This document shows, in pieces, positions 1 through 6,065 of a DNA stretch of 7,011 nucleotides. Below the pieces are notes generated by a model, which saw only the letters and a list, made by a program, of their open reading frames with translations, did no database searches and was not told the origin of the DNA. The stretch covers positions 1 through 7,011 of the forward strand of contig NZ_CAMYEZ010000114.1 in NCBI RefSeq assembly GCF_947254915.1, written 5' to 3'. Both the position numbers and the translations under genes were made by a program. Each line of letters starts with the position of its first letter. Position 1 is the first letter of the stretch. The DNA comes from an uncultured Porphyromonas sp. Lineage in GTDB: Bacteria; Bacteroidota; Bacteroidia; Bacteroidales; Porphyromonadaceae.

Positions 1-198
1 ATCCCCTGCTTGCTCAATGCGGCCAACGAGGTCGCTGTGCGCGCCTTCCTCGATGAGCGTATTGGCTTCACCGAGATAGCGCGACTCATCGAGCCCATTA
101 TGACGGCCGTCCCCTATGATGCCACCCCGACTCTCGACGCTCTGCTGCACTACCACGACGTGGCGACCGCTTTAGCCTCCGAGCAGCTCTCCCGATAG
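1..198 (+). CDS. dxr: 1-deoxy-D-xylulose 5-phosphate reductoisomerase, C-terminal fragment
   Basis: This is the last 65 codons of a gene that begins outside the window; the frame is open from base 1 and ends at TAG 196-198. The peptide opens with LLNAANEVAV followed by AFLDERIGFTEIA, which matches the conserved C-terminal part of DXR (E. coli has a similar LNAANE...FTDIA stretch). DXR converts 1-deoxy-D-xylulose 5-phosphate to 2-C-methyl-D-erythritol 4-phosphate with NADPH in the cytoplasm, the committed step of the MEP isoprenoid pathway. The NADPH-binding and catalytic domains lie upstream and cannot be judged; what remains is the C-terminal helical domain. The fragment looks more GC-rich than the fimbrillin gene further on. 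In-frame TTG 10-12 is an internal codon, not a start. No U-tract terminator follows the stop, and the next gene starts more than 300 bases away. Confidence 0.88.
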   Translation: MPCLLNAANEVAVRAFLDERIGFTEIARLIEPIMTAVPYDATPTLDALLHYHDVATALASEQLSR

Positions 199-243
199 CC
201 CTCTCGTCAAACGAACATCTGTGAGTCCTCGTAGTCCTACTAT

Positions 244-332
244 GGGAACTTTTTGTTGCCTTAGGGCGAGAAGATATTGGTTCCAACAGGGTGAAACTAA
301 AGTTCCCCCCCCTTGGCACAAAAGTTTCACCC
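244..332. repeat. Interleaved inverted repeats, pseudoknot-capable
   Basis: Two perfect inverted repeats are interleaved. GGGAACTTT (244-252) is complementary to AAAGTTCCC (299-307), and GGGTGAAACT (289-298) is complementary to AGTTTCACCC (323-332). The order A-B-A'-B' is that of an H-type pseudoknot, and B abuts A' with no spacer. The outer segments 244-266 and 310-332 are also imperfect reverse complements of one another, sharing AACTTTT, TG and GCC blocks and a terminal GGG. It could be a small palindromic mobile repeat or a structured RNA. The base matches are seen directly; the function is unknown. Confidence 0.6.
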
Positions 333-410
333 GTATGGTACTACAACTTCTCTAGAGATAACACATTGTCGTCAGAAGTAAAGCCTAGAATAGATGGGTA
401 TAATGCAGCA

Positions 411-438
411 TTGATGTAGATAGCGTGTGAGACATCAA
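411..438. promoter_or_regulatory. Possible operator at the pyrK promoter
   Basis: TTGATGT (411-417) and ACATCAA (432-438) form a perfect 7-bp inverted repeat whose half-sites are 21 bp apart centre to centre, about two helical turns. It straddles the place where the -33 element of the promoter at 446-453 would lie, as expected for a dimeric regulator's site. No known regulator consensus was recognised, and a 7-bp repeat can arise by chance. Confidence 0.25.
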
Positions 439-445
439 AAAGCTG

Positions 446-453
446 TACTTTTG
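446..453 (+). promoter_or_regulatory. Bacteroidota -7 promoter element upstream of pyrK
   Basis: TACTTTTG followed by T is an exact match to the Bacteroidota sigma-ABfr -7 consensus TAnnTTTG(Y). No clear TTTG -33 box is visible about 19 bp upstream. Transcription would start near 460, leaving a leader of roughly 55-60 bases before ATG 517. The element lies inside the longer reading frame that could begin at GTG 427, which argues against that earlier start. Confidence 0.5.
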
Positions 454-516
454 TATCAGCAGAGACTAAAGAAGCCTAGAGATGGAAGCTATAGTTCTCA
501 ATACGCTTACAAATCA

Positions 517-1338
517 ATGTATATGGATCGGATCACAACATCACAGCCTGCTATCGTTGATGCGACTATCCTACACAACGAGCAGGTAGCGCCACGCTAT
601 CACCTACTTACACTAAGACTAGAGGTCTCCTCTGACGATACCTCGTGGCTACAAGGTGTAGCGCCAGGGCAGTTTGTACAGGTAGACTGTCGCCCTACGG
701 GAATACTCTTGCGACGCCCTATATCCATATACAAGTGGTCTAGAGAGGATCTATGCCTAACGCTCTTGGTACAGCGCGTAGGGCGTGGTAGCAACTATAT
801 ATGCGACTTAACAGAGGGAGACAAGGTAAATATTGTCGGACCTCTAGGGACTCCCTTTACCATAGGCCCCACGATAGCTGGCGAGCGTCCGCTCCTAATC
901 GCTGGTGGGGTAGGGATGGCACCTATTATTATGCTCGCTCGTCACCTGCAGCAGCTATCGGGTGTGAGACCGCACTTGATCATAGGCGCTCGCACCGCTT
1001 CCTTACTGATATTGCGAGATGAGATAGCGCAGATCGGTTGCTCCTACAGCTACACGACTGATGACGGATCGTATGGCACTCGGGGACCCGTCCTAGCGGC
1101 TCCTGAGCTAGAGCTAGACAAGTACTCTATGGTCTACACCTGCGGCCCTCGCCCTATGATGCGTGCTATCCACAACTGGGCAAAAGTGCACAACGTGCCA
1201 GGGCAGGCTTCTCTTGAAAACCTTATGGCTTGTGGCGTGGGGGCATGCCTATGCTGTGTAGAAAACATCGCAAACCAGGGGAACACGTGTGTCTGTACGA
1301 AAGGCCCTGTCTTTAACTTTGATCAACTATTATGGTAA
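517..1338 (+). CDS. pyrK: Dihydroorotate dehydrogenase B, electron-transfer subunit PyrK
   Basis: PyrK is the FAD and [2Fe-2S] subunit of class 1B dihydroorotate dehydrogenase. It passes electrons from the PyrD flavin to NAD+ in the cytoplasm during de novo UMP synthesis. From ATG 517 the protein has 273 residues, close to the usual 255-275. Visible motifs, in this numbering, are the FAD-binding RRPIS at 66-70, GPLGTPF at 98-104, the nucleotide-binding IAGGVGMAP at 118-126 and CGPRPMM at 199-205. The C-terminal cluster ligands are C229, C234 and C237 (C-x4-C-x2-C) plus C250, which precedes the typical GPVF. C236 and C248 are extra cysteines next to the ligands. The frame is open upstream to GTG 427, adding 30 basic residues, but the promoter at 446-453 and family length favour ATG 517; ATG 523 is also possible. 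It overlaps pyrD by 7 bases, consistent with an equimolar complex. Confidence 0.93.
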   Translation: MYMDRITTSQPAIVDATILHNEQVAPRYHLLTLRLEVSSDDTSWLQGVAPGQFVQVDCRPTGILLRRPISIYKWSREDLCLTLLVQRVGRGSNYICDLTEGDKVNIVGPLGTPFTIGPTIAGERPLLIAGGVGMAPIIMLARHLQQLSGVRPHLIIGARTASLLILRDEIAQIGCSYSYTTDDGSYGTRGPVLAAPELELDKYSMVYTCGPRPMMRAIHNWAKVHNVPGQASLENLMACGVGACLCCVENIANQGNTCVCTKGPVFNFDQLLW

Positions 1339-2246
1339 GCACATCGGTCAATATAGGGGGAGGCATTACCCTAAAGAATCCTATCCTAACTGCTTCTGGT
1401 ACTTTCGGATATGGGCTGGAGTTTGCTCCATTTCAAAATCTTAATGAGCTAGGAGGATTTATAGTCAAGGGGACTACGCTACACCCACGACAAGGCAATC
1501 CCTATCCACGTATGGCAGAGACGACGGCTGGTATGCTCAACTGTGTGGGGCTGCAGAATAGGGGAGTGGACTATCTCGTAGAGCATATCCTCCCTCAGCT
1601 AAGTCACTACGATACAGAGGTTCTCGTCAATGTGAGTGGCTCTACGATAGAAGACTATGTGGCTTGCGCTGAGCGACTAAACGATCACCCGAAGGTGCAC
1701 TCCATAGAGCTAAACATTAGCTGTCCGAATGTCAAAGAAGGCGGTATGTCCTTTGGCGTCAACTGCGAGAGCGCCTACGAAGTGGTCTCGGCTGTGCGGA
1801 AGGCTTACAAAGGGCATCTGATGGTCAAGCTATCGCCCAATGTCACCGACATAACAGCGATAGCTCGCGCAGCCGAAGAGGCTGGCGCAGACAGTCTCTC
1901 TCTGATCAATACGCTCCTCGGGATGGCGATCAATGTCAAGACTCGCAAACCGAAGCTATCCACAATCACTGGAGGACTGAGCGGTCCAGCTGTCAAGCCT
2001 ATAGCCGTCCGTATGGTGTGGCAGGTGTCGCAAGCCGTATCCATCCCAGTCATAGGACTAGGTGGCATCGCCTCTGTGGAGGATGTGGTTGAGTTCTTAC
2101 TAGCCGGTGCCACAGCCGTACAAGTCGGCACCTACAACTTTGTAGAGCCAGATATTGCCTCTAAGCTTGTTCACGGACTCTCCAACTATCTAGAAGAGAA
2201 TCATATATCAGACGTCAATGAGCTGGTCGGAGCTCTGTCTTGCTAA
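1332..2246 (+). CDS. pyrD: Dihydroorotate dehydrogenase B (NAD+), catalytic subunit PyrD
   Basis: This FMN enzyme oxidises dihydroorotate to orotate, the fourth step of pyrimidine synthesis, and works as a PyrD2-PyrK2 heterotetramer in the cytoplasm. The 304-residue length is normal for class 1B. Visible features are ASGTFGYG at 21-28, the FMN/substrate lysine region FIVKGTT with K46, NCVGLQN at 70-76, NISCPN at 128-133 with the class 1 catalytic base C131, VKLSPN at 165-170 with K166, GGLSGPA at 214-220, and the phosphate-binding IGLGGI at 241-246 and VQVGT at 253-257. A cysteine base rather than serine, together with the adjacent pyrK, separates it from the quinone-linked class 2 enzyme. 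ATG 1332 lies inside the last codons of pyrK, so translation is probably coupled. The TAA stop sits at the loop of a hairpin (2233-2254). No other pyr genes are in the window. Confidence 0.96.
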   Translation: MVSTSVNIGGGITLKNPILTASGTFGYGLEFAPFQNLNELGGFIVKGTTLHPRQGNPYPRMAETTAGMLNCVGLQNRGVDYLVEHILPQLSHYDTEVLVNVSGSTIEDYVACAERLNDHPKVHSIELNISCPNVKEGGMSFGVNCESAYEVVSAVRKAYKGHLMVKLSPNVTDITAIARAAEEAGADSLSLINTLLGMAINVKTRKPKLSTITGGLSGPAVKPIAVRMVWQVSQAVSIPVIGLGGIASVEDVVEFLLAGATAVQVGTYNFVEPDIASKLVHGLSNYLEENHISDVNELVGALSC

Positions 2247-2254
2247 AGACAGAG
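2233..2254 (+). terminator. Stem-loop over the pyrD stop codon
   Basis: CTCTGTCTT (2233-2241) and AAGACAGAG (2246-2254) form a perfect 9-bp stem with a GCTA loop, and the TAA stop begins in that loop. No U-tract follows, so it is not a classical intrinsic terminator. It may act as a 3'-end stabiliser or a weak termination site for the pyrKD message, possibly together with the hairpin just downstream. Confidence 0.45.
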
Positions 2255-2265
2255 TGTTGAATAGC

Positions 2266-2287
2266 GGAGATCTGGTGATAGATCTTC
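2266..2287 (+). terminator. Second hairpin downstream of pyrD
   Basis: GGAGATCT (2266-2273) pairs with AGATCTTC (2280-2287), including one G-T pair, around the loop GGTGAT. It lies 11 bases after the first post-pyrD hairpin. The downstream sequence is only weakly T-rich, so a terminator role is uncertain. Confidence 0.3.
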
Positions 2288-2304
2288 TAGCTACACGCAT
2301 ATAA

Positions 2305-2484
2305 ACTATGGAGGAAATCGAAAGATTCCTCGGTGGCAATCTTTGATTATCCAGCGAGGAGCGGAAAAATTCTTCGGAACTTTGGTTCCGTTCTTCCGAA
2401 GTTTCATTTCATTCTTCCGAACTTTTATTTCCTAGTTCCGTGGAGAATTTTCGTTTCCTTGTGAGCTATCGGGAAATTCCTCGG
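2305..2484 (+). repeat. 180-bp dispersed repeat element, copy A
   Basis: This stretch aligns without gaps to the reverse complement of 6448-6627, with 142 of 180 positions identical by hand count (about 79%). Similarity stops abruptly at both ends. A core of 40 bases (2392-2431) differs at only one position between copies. The centre consists of three 21-bp tandem units at 2370-2390, 2391-2411 and 2412-2432, each starting TTCTTC and carrying the near-palindrome TTCSGAA. The ends are imperfectly inverted: CTATGGAGGAAAT at the left against CTACCGAGGAATT read from the right, 10 of 13 matching. There is no coding capacity. It resembles a MITE-like or brick-type intergenic repeat of Porphyromonas; that family link comes from memory, not a search. 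Confidence 0.8.
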
Positions 2485-2512
2485 TAGAAACATACATCCA
2501 CGAAGATGCCTT

Positions 2513-2554
2513 AGACTGATGTTCTGATCTTGAGAGTGATTCCTCAGACAGTCT
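2513..2554 (+). other. Bulged hairpin upstream of the fimbrillin gene
   Basis: AGACTG (2513-2518) and TCTGA (2523-2527) pair with TCAGA (2544-2548) and CAGTCT (2549-2554). This gives 11 base pairs interrupted by a 4-base bulge, closing a 16-base loop. It ends about 150 bases before ATG 2708 and could belong to the gene's leader if transcription begins upstream. No function is assigned. Confidence 0.35.
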
Positions 2555-2707
2555 TACAAAATCCTAGCAACATTTAGAATTGGAATTATGTTTAGTTCGT
2601 AGATTGATCTTTTTTGGTAATAATAAAGTTAAGCTTTGGAGGATTCTTTTCTTTTGCTTAACTTCGCACTAGAACGTAAAGAAACCTATTACTTAAAGCT
2701 CAAATCT

Positions 2708-4291
2708 ATGAAGCAACAAACACCTATGAGCCTCCTGCAGAAAGCTAATACTAGCTTGCGAAGTCATAAGAGCCTTGCGACACCTAGACTTATCTCACTA
2801 ATGCTATGCTTAAGCTTACTGCTATTGGGGGCGTGTCGTAAATCGCCTAAAACTCCAGCACACATAGCCACGGAGGGCAATCTGCGCATACAGCTAAACT
2901 GCCAAGGAGTTGACTTGAGAGTTGGCGATGATGACCCGATATCTGCTATAGAAAAACTAGATTTATACTTTTTCTCCAGTGAATCTGAGACTGCAGAGCG
3001 CACGATGGTGGCTCACCGCACCTTTGGCAAAGATGAGCTAACGATCAATGCTCCTCTATCTATGTCCCTACCTGTTGCATCCTACTATCTCGTTGCTGTA
3101 CTTAATGCTACGCCTGCGATTCAAAGTACGTTTGGTCAGGGAGCCTCTTGGAGTAAACTATCCGAGAAAGTTTATAAATTTAATGAGCTATACAGTGAGT
3201 CTCAAAATAAAGTAGCTTCTGTAGTGTGGAGTAATGATCAAGGACCTATACAAATTGAGAAGAGTGCCTTTGACAAAGGCGCTTCTCCTGTACAAGTACC
3301 CCTAGCGCGGACGATGGCTCGCTTAAGGATGTTTGGAGAGCCCAAAGTGCCTCAATATATGTCGATTGACTTAACTAATGGAGGTGCATTTCTCCTTGGA
3401 TGTGTAGCTAAGAGGAGCTTCCTAATGCGAGAGTTAGCACCACTCATCGGAGGCTCAGGGGATGTTATGGAAAAGCCTGGAGATGGGTCAAGCTTTGCTA
3501 ATCGATATGCCTATTCTTATGGTTATAAGGAGATTGCTAGCAGTAACTCAAGTGCCTATAAGACTCTTCTCAATACGTACAGAATCGATGAGATTTCTAA
3601 GACTATTTTCAATCTAGAGCCTCTTAAGCTAATACCGAAGACGGTTGATGAGTGTAATTTAACCGATTATCGATACTACGCATTGGAGACGACTATTGAC
3701 CCTGATCACCTATCCTATTACTTTATACCATCTGTACTCGTGGGCTACAAAGTTTATCCTACAAACTTAAATGCACTGAGTGACTTTAAGTCAGATGAGG
3801 GATGGATTAGCTACAATGGTCGCTACTATCGAGGACGAGACTTCACCACTTATCTGAAAGCAATCCATAAACGCAATAAGGCTACGAATGGTTCAAGCCC
3901 GAGGGTAAGCATACCAGCAGACTATCCAAAAGATTTACAGGATGTATGCGAAGAGTTTGTGAGGACATATGGTGATAAAATGCAGATACCTAAAGATCCT
4001 TATCGAGACGAGATTTATCCAATAGACTTCAAGGGGTTGCGCTATTATCTGCGAAGCTACAACTATTATTACCTCCCAATCCAGCACGCGCCTGATCAAA
4101 AGGGCTATGGACACTATGGCATAGTTCGAAACAACGACTATCGTATTGAAATCAAGAGCATCTCAGACTTTGGCTCTCCAATATTAATGCAGATAGCTGA
4201 TCACCCTGAAGTGTATACGCCTAAACAAGCAATCTCCTCTACACTGACTCTCTCACCTCTAACAGATCGAAATAACACTGCCGATTTATAA
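2708..4291 (+). CDS. Mfa1/FimA-type fimbrillin, lipoprotein precursor
   Basis: Probable structural subunit of a type V (FimA/Mfa1-like) fimbria. Such subunits are exported as lipoproteins and assembled at the outer membrane after protease removal of an N-terminal strand. From ATG 2708 the protein has 527 residues (Mfa1 is about 560). Residues 28-43 form a hydrophobic signal ending in lipobox LGAC with C43. TEGN at 55-58, then R71 followed by VGDDD, mirrors FimA, where cleavage after an equivalent arginine precedes a GDD stretch. VPLARTMARLRM (197-208) fits the family's core. YYLPIQH (454-460) and YGIVRNNDYRIEI (470-482) match the Mfa1 C-terminal signature. The final strand TLTLSPLTDRNNTADL lacks the tryptophan usual in relatives. 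The n-region is long; in-frame TTG 2636 and ATG 2726 are alternative starts, the former unlikely. No anchor or accessory fimbrial genes adjoin it, so it appears to be an orphan subunit. Its sequence looks more AT-rich than the genes before it. Confidence 0.85.
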   Translation: MKQQTPMSLLQKANTSLRSHKSLATPRLISLMLCLSLLLLGACRKSPKTPAHIATEGNLRIQLNCQGVDLRVGDDDPISAIEKLDLYFFSSESETAERTMVAHRTFGKDELTINAPLSMSLPVASYYLVAVLNATPAIQSTFGQGASWSKLSEKVYKFNELYSESQNKVASVVWSNDQGPIQIEKSAFDKGASPVQVPLARTMARLRMFGEPKVPQYMSIDLTNGGAFLLGCVAKRSFLMRELAPLIGGSGDVMEKPGDGSSFANRYAYSYGYKEIASSNSSAYKTLLNTYRIDEISKTIFNLEPLKLIPKTVDECNLTDYRYYALETTIDPDHLSYYFIPSVLVGYKVYPTNLNALSDFKSDEGWISYNGRYYRGRDFTTYLKAIHKRNKATNGSSPRVSIPADYPKDLQDVCEEFVRTYGDKMQIPKDPYRDEIYPIDFKGLRYYLRSYNYYYLPIQHAPDQKGYGHYGIVRNNDYRIEIKSISDFGSPILMQIADHPEVYTPKQAISSTLTLSPLTDRNNTADL

Positions 4292-4320
4292 TCTCGACGA
4301 TTACCTAATAAGATTAACAC

Positions 4321-4365
4321 AACGACCTCGAAGGAAAGTCTATATCCCTCGTGGTCGTTTTGTTA
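4321..4365 (+). terminator. Intrinsic terminator of the fimbrillin gene
   Basis: AACGACC (4321-4327) pairs with GGTCGTT (4353-4359). The stem continues inward through CGA/TCG and GGA/TCC blocks separated by single mismatches, and is followed by TTTTG and TTATTT. It begins 30 bases after the TAA of the fimbrillin gene, as expected for a rho-independent terminator, and separates that gene from the antiporter. Confidence 0.75.
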
Positions 4366-4421
4366 TTTGATAGCTGAGTCTACGAAAGCCATTCTTAGGC
4401 AAAGAGAATTGATTTCTTTCG

Positions 4422-4429
4422 TATATTTG
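4422..4429 (+). promoter_or_regulatory. Bacteroidota -7 promoter element for the antiporter gene
   Basis: TATATTTG followed by C matches TAnnTTTGY exactly. It lies downstream of the fimbrillin terminator and 100 bases before ATG 4530. A convincing -33 TTTG is not seen. Transcription would start near 4436, giving a leader of about 95 bases that contains the hairpin at 4451-4491. The antiporter is therefore probably its own transcription unit. Confidence 0.55.
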
Positions 4430-4450
4430 CGGATGCATCATTTATAGCAT

Positions 4451-4491
4451 CTCTAGGAGATTTAAGATACTTTGTTGTAACTCTCCTAGAG
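4451..4491 (+). promoter_or_regulatory. Leader hairpin before the antiporter gene, attenuator-like
   Basis: CTCTAGGAGA (4451-4460) and TCTCCTAGAG (4482-4491) form a perfect 10-bp stem with a 21-base loop, followed by CTTTTCTT. A competing pairing exists: AGGAGAT (4455-4461) is complementary to ATCTCCT (4522-4528), directly before the start codon. The left arm can therefore pair with either partner but not both. This could be an attenuator or a translational switch. No known riboswitch class was recognised. Confidence 0.4.
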
Positions 4492-4529
4492 CTTTTCTTA
4501 GATCACCATCATTCACTTAGCATCTCCTT

Positions 4530-6065
4530 ATGATTTTATCTACTGAGACCTTTCTTATTATTGGATCTGTTGTAATCTTTGTCGCTATCCTTCTTGGTAA
4601 AGTAGGAGCACGCTTTGGAGTACCTGCCTTGCTTCTCTTCCTGCTGACAGGTATGCTCTTTGGAGTAGATGGTATCGGCATACATTTTAGCAATATGAAG
4701 GGGGTTCAGTCCATCGGGATTGTAGCTCTATCGATCATCCTCTTTTCGGGTGGTATGGGGACCAAGCTCTCGCAGATACGCCCTGTGCTAGGCGAAGGTA
4801 TTGCTTTGAGTACTATCGGAGTCTTGCTTACGACACTCTTTACGGGTCTACTTATCTTTGGTGTGACCCACTACCTCTTTGCTTCGCTCACCTTCTCGCT
4901 ACCTATTGCCATATTGCTAGCTGCAACGATGTCCAGTACCGACTCCGCATCGGTCTTTGCTATCTTACGTTCGCAGCGTGTGCATCTTAAGGAAAATCTA
5001 AAACCTCTCCTAGAGCTAGAGAGTGGTAGTAACGACCCTATGGCTTATATGATTACCGTCGCTCTGATCGGCTTCGTCATGGGAGGCGAAACTTCTCTAT
5101 GGGGAGTGGCGGGGAGCCTTGTACTTCAGTTTTTCTTTGGAATAATAGGAGGCTTCTTCTTTGGCTGGCTATGCGTCAAGATGCTCAATAATCTGAACAT
5201 TCAGAACGAAGTCCTCTATCCCATCGCTCTGCTCTGCTTGGTCATGATCACCTACGTGAGTACGTGGTACATCGGGGGCAATGGTTACCTCGCAGTCTAC
5301 ATAGCTGGTATCTACCTTGGAAATAGCAAAATCACAGCACGTAAGTCGGTCTATGGCTTCTTTGATGGTATCACCTGGCTCGTACAGATTATACTCTTTA
5401 TCATGCTAGGACTCTTGGTCAATCCGAGCGACATGCTCCCTGTGTTGATTCCAACGCTACTCATTGCCGTGCTGATGATGTTTGTAGCCCGTCCGCTAGC
5501 TTGCTTCGTGACGCTACTACCATTCCGTAACCTATCCTTCAAAGCTCGTCTCTTCACCTCTTGGGTCGGTCTACGTGGCGCCGCACCGATACTCTTTGCC
5601 ACCTATCCCGTACTGGCCGAGGTGCCTCAGTCTAATCACATATTTACTATAGTCTTCGTCATTACGCTAGTATCGCTCATCTGTCAGGGTATGACGATCA
5701 CACCTGTCGCTCGTGCGCTACATCTAGCAGAGCCCGCACCTCCCGAAGGTTACTTCATGGGAGTTGAGATCCCAGAGGAGACTAATACAAATATGGAGGA
5801 GCGTGTGGTCGTAGAGGAGATGCTGACCGAGGGACATCTACTCAAGGATCTTGCGCTCAACCCCGAAGAGTTGGTCATCCTCGTACGTCGCCACGATCGC
5901 TATATAGTGCCAAAGGGAGGACTACACCTGCATCCAGATGATATCCTGCTCATCGTCTCTGAGCGTCGTGAAGCTGAGACGATCAAAGCAGAGCTTCCTA
6001 CGACAGATCTCTTCTCTCGCTTGCGGAAGACGCTCGGACAGGTTACTAGCCGCAAGGCTAAGTAA
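4530..6065 (+). CDS. nhaP2: Potassium/proton antiporter, NhaP2 (CvrA)-like, with C-terminal TrkA-C domain
   Basis: An inner-membrane monovalent cation/proton antiporter of the CPA1 family, expected to extrude K+ or Na+ in exchange for protons for pH and osmotic balance. The 511-residue protein has about a dozen hydrophobic segments between residues 5 and 400. Family motifs are SSTDSASVF (135-143) with D138, LESGSNDP (163-170) with the ion-binding N168-D169 pair, and SWVGLRGAAPI (344-354) with R349. After a charged linker (about 405-425), residues 425-490 resemble a TrkA-C (RCK-C) regulatory domain. E. coli NhaP2 is about 70 residues longer with an extra C-terminal cytoplasmic region, which is absent here. 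ATG 4530 is preceded not by a Shine-Dalgarno sequence but by CTCCTT. Cation specificity cannot be read from sequence. It has its own promoter candidate and leader hairpin, and no functional link to the adjacent fimbrillin gene is apparent. Confidence 0.9.
   Translation: MILSTETFLIIGSVVIFVAILLGKVGARFGVPALLLFLLTGMLFGVDGIGIHFSNMKGVQSIGIVALSIILFSGGMGTKLSQIRPVLGEGIALSTIGVLLTTLFTGLLIFGVTHYLFASLTFSLPIAILLAATMSSTDSASVFAILRSQRVHLKENLKPLLELESGSNDPMAYMITVALIGFVMGGETSLWGVAGSLVLQFFFGIIGGFFFGWLCVKMLNNLNIQNEVLYPIALLCLVMITYVSTWYIGGNGYLAVYIAGIYLGNSKITARKSVYGFFDGITWLVQIILFIMLGLLVNPSDMLPVLIPTLLIAVLMMFVARPLACFVTLLPFRNLSFKARLFTSWVGLRGAAPILFATYPVLAEVPQSNHIFTIVFVITLVSLICQGMTITPVARALHLAEPAPPEGYFMGVEIPEETNTNMEERVVVEEMLTEGHLLKDLALNPEELVILVRRHDRYIVPKGGLHLHPDDILLIVSERREAETIKAELPTTDLFSRLRKTLGQVTSRKAK

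Larger units (their letters stand above)
199..516. other. Non-coding gap between dxr and pyrK
   Basis: This 318-base stretch has no convincing gene; a minus-strand reading frame across its first part has no recognisable protein features. It contains the interleaved inverted repeats at 244-332, a 10-bp perfect palindrome TCTCTAGAGA at 349-358, a 7-bp inverted repeat at 411-417/432-438 and the pyrK promoter candidate at 446-453. An 8-base C run lies at 305-312. Confidence 0.7.
2247..2707. other. Non-coding gap between pyrD and the fimbrillin gene
   Basis: About 460 bases without a convincing gene. It holds the end of the pyrD hairpin, a second hairpin (2266-2287), the 180-bp repeat element (2305-2484), a bulged hairpin (2513-2554) and an AT-rich stretch before the fimbrillin gene. 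No exact TAnnTTTG box is present. The nearest one-mismatch candidates are TATGTTTA (2587-2594), AAGCTTTG (2631-2638) and TTCTTTTG (2649-2656), none with a convincing -33 partner. Confidence 0.7.

Noticed and set aside
98..319. Minus-strand 73-codon open frame overlapping the dxr end
   Set aside because: It lies antisense to dxr and runs through the interleaved repeats. It is rich in Arg and Ser and has no recognisable domain, so it is a shadow frame.
1805..2131. Minus-strand 108-codon open frame inside pyrD
   Set aside because: It is fully antisense to conserved PyrD codons, with low-complexity Ser/Thr/Ala composition and no motif.
2370..2432. Tandem 21-bp units as a CRISPR array
   Set aside because: The units are directly adjacent with no unique spacers, and no cas genes are present.
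2636..2707. TTG 2636 as start of the fimbrillin, adding 24 residues
   Set aside because: It would put a long, charged extension before an already long signal region. ATG 2708 gives a more plausible lipoprotein precursor.
5351..5602. Minus-strand 83-codon open frame inside the antiporter gene
   Set aside because: It is antisense to transmembrane codons of a clear gene, with no supporting promoter or motif.
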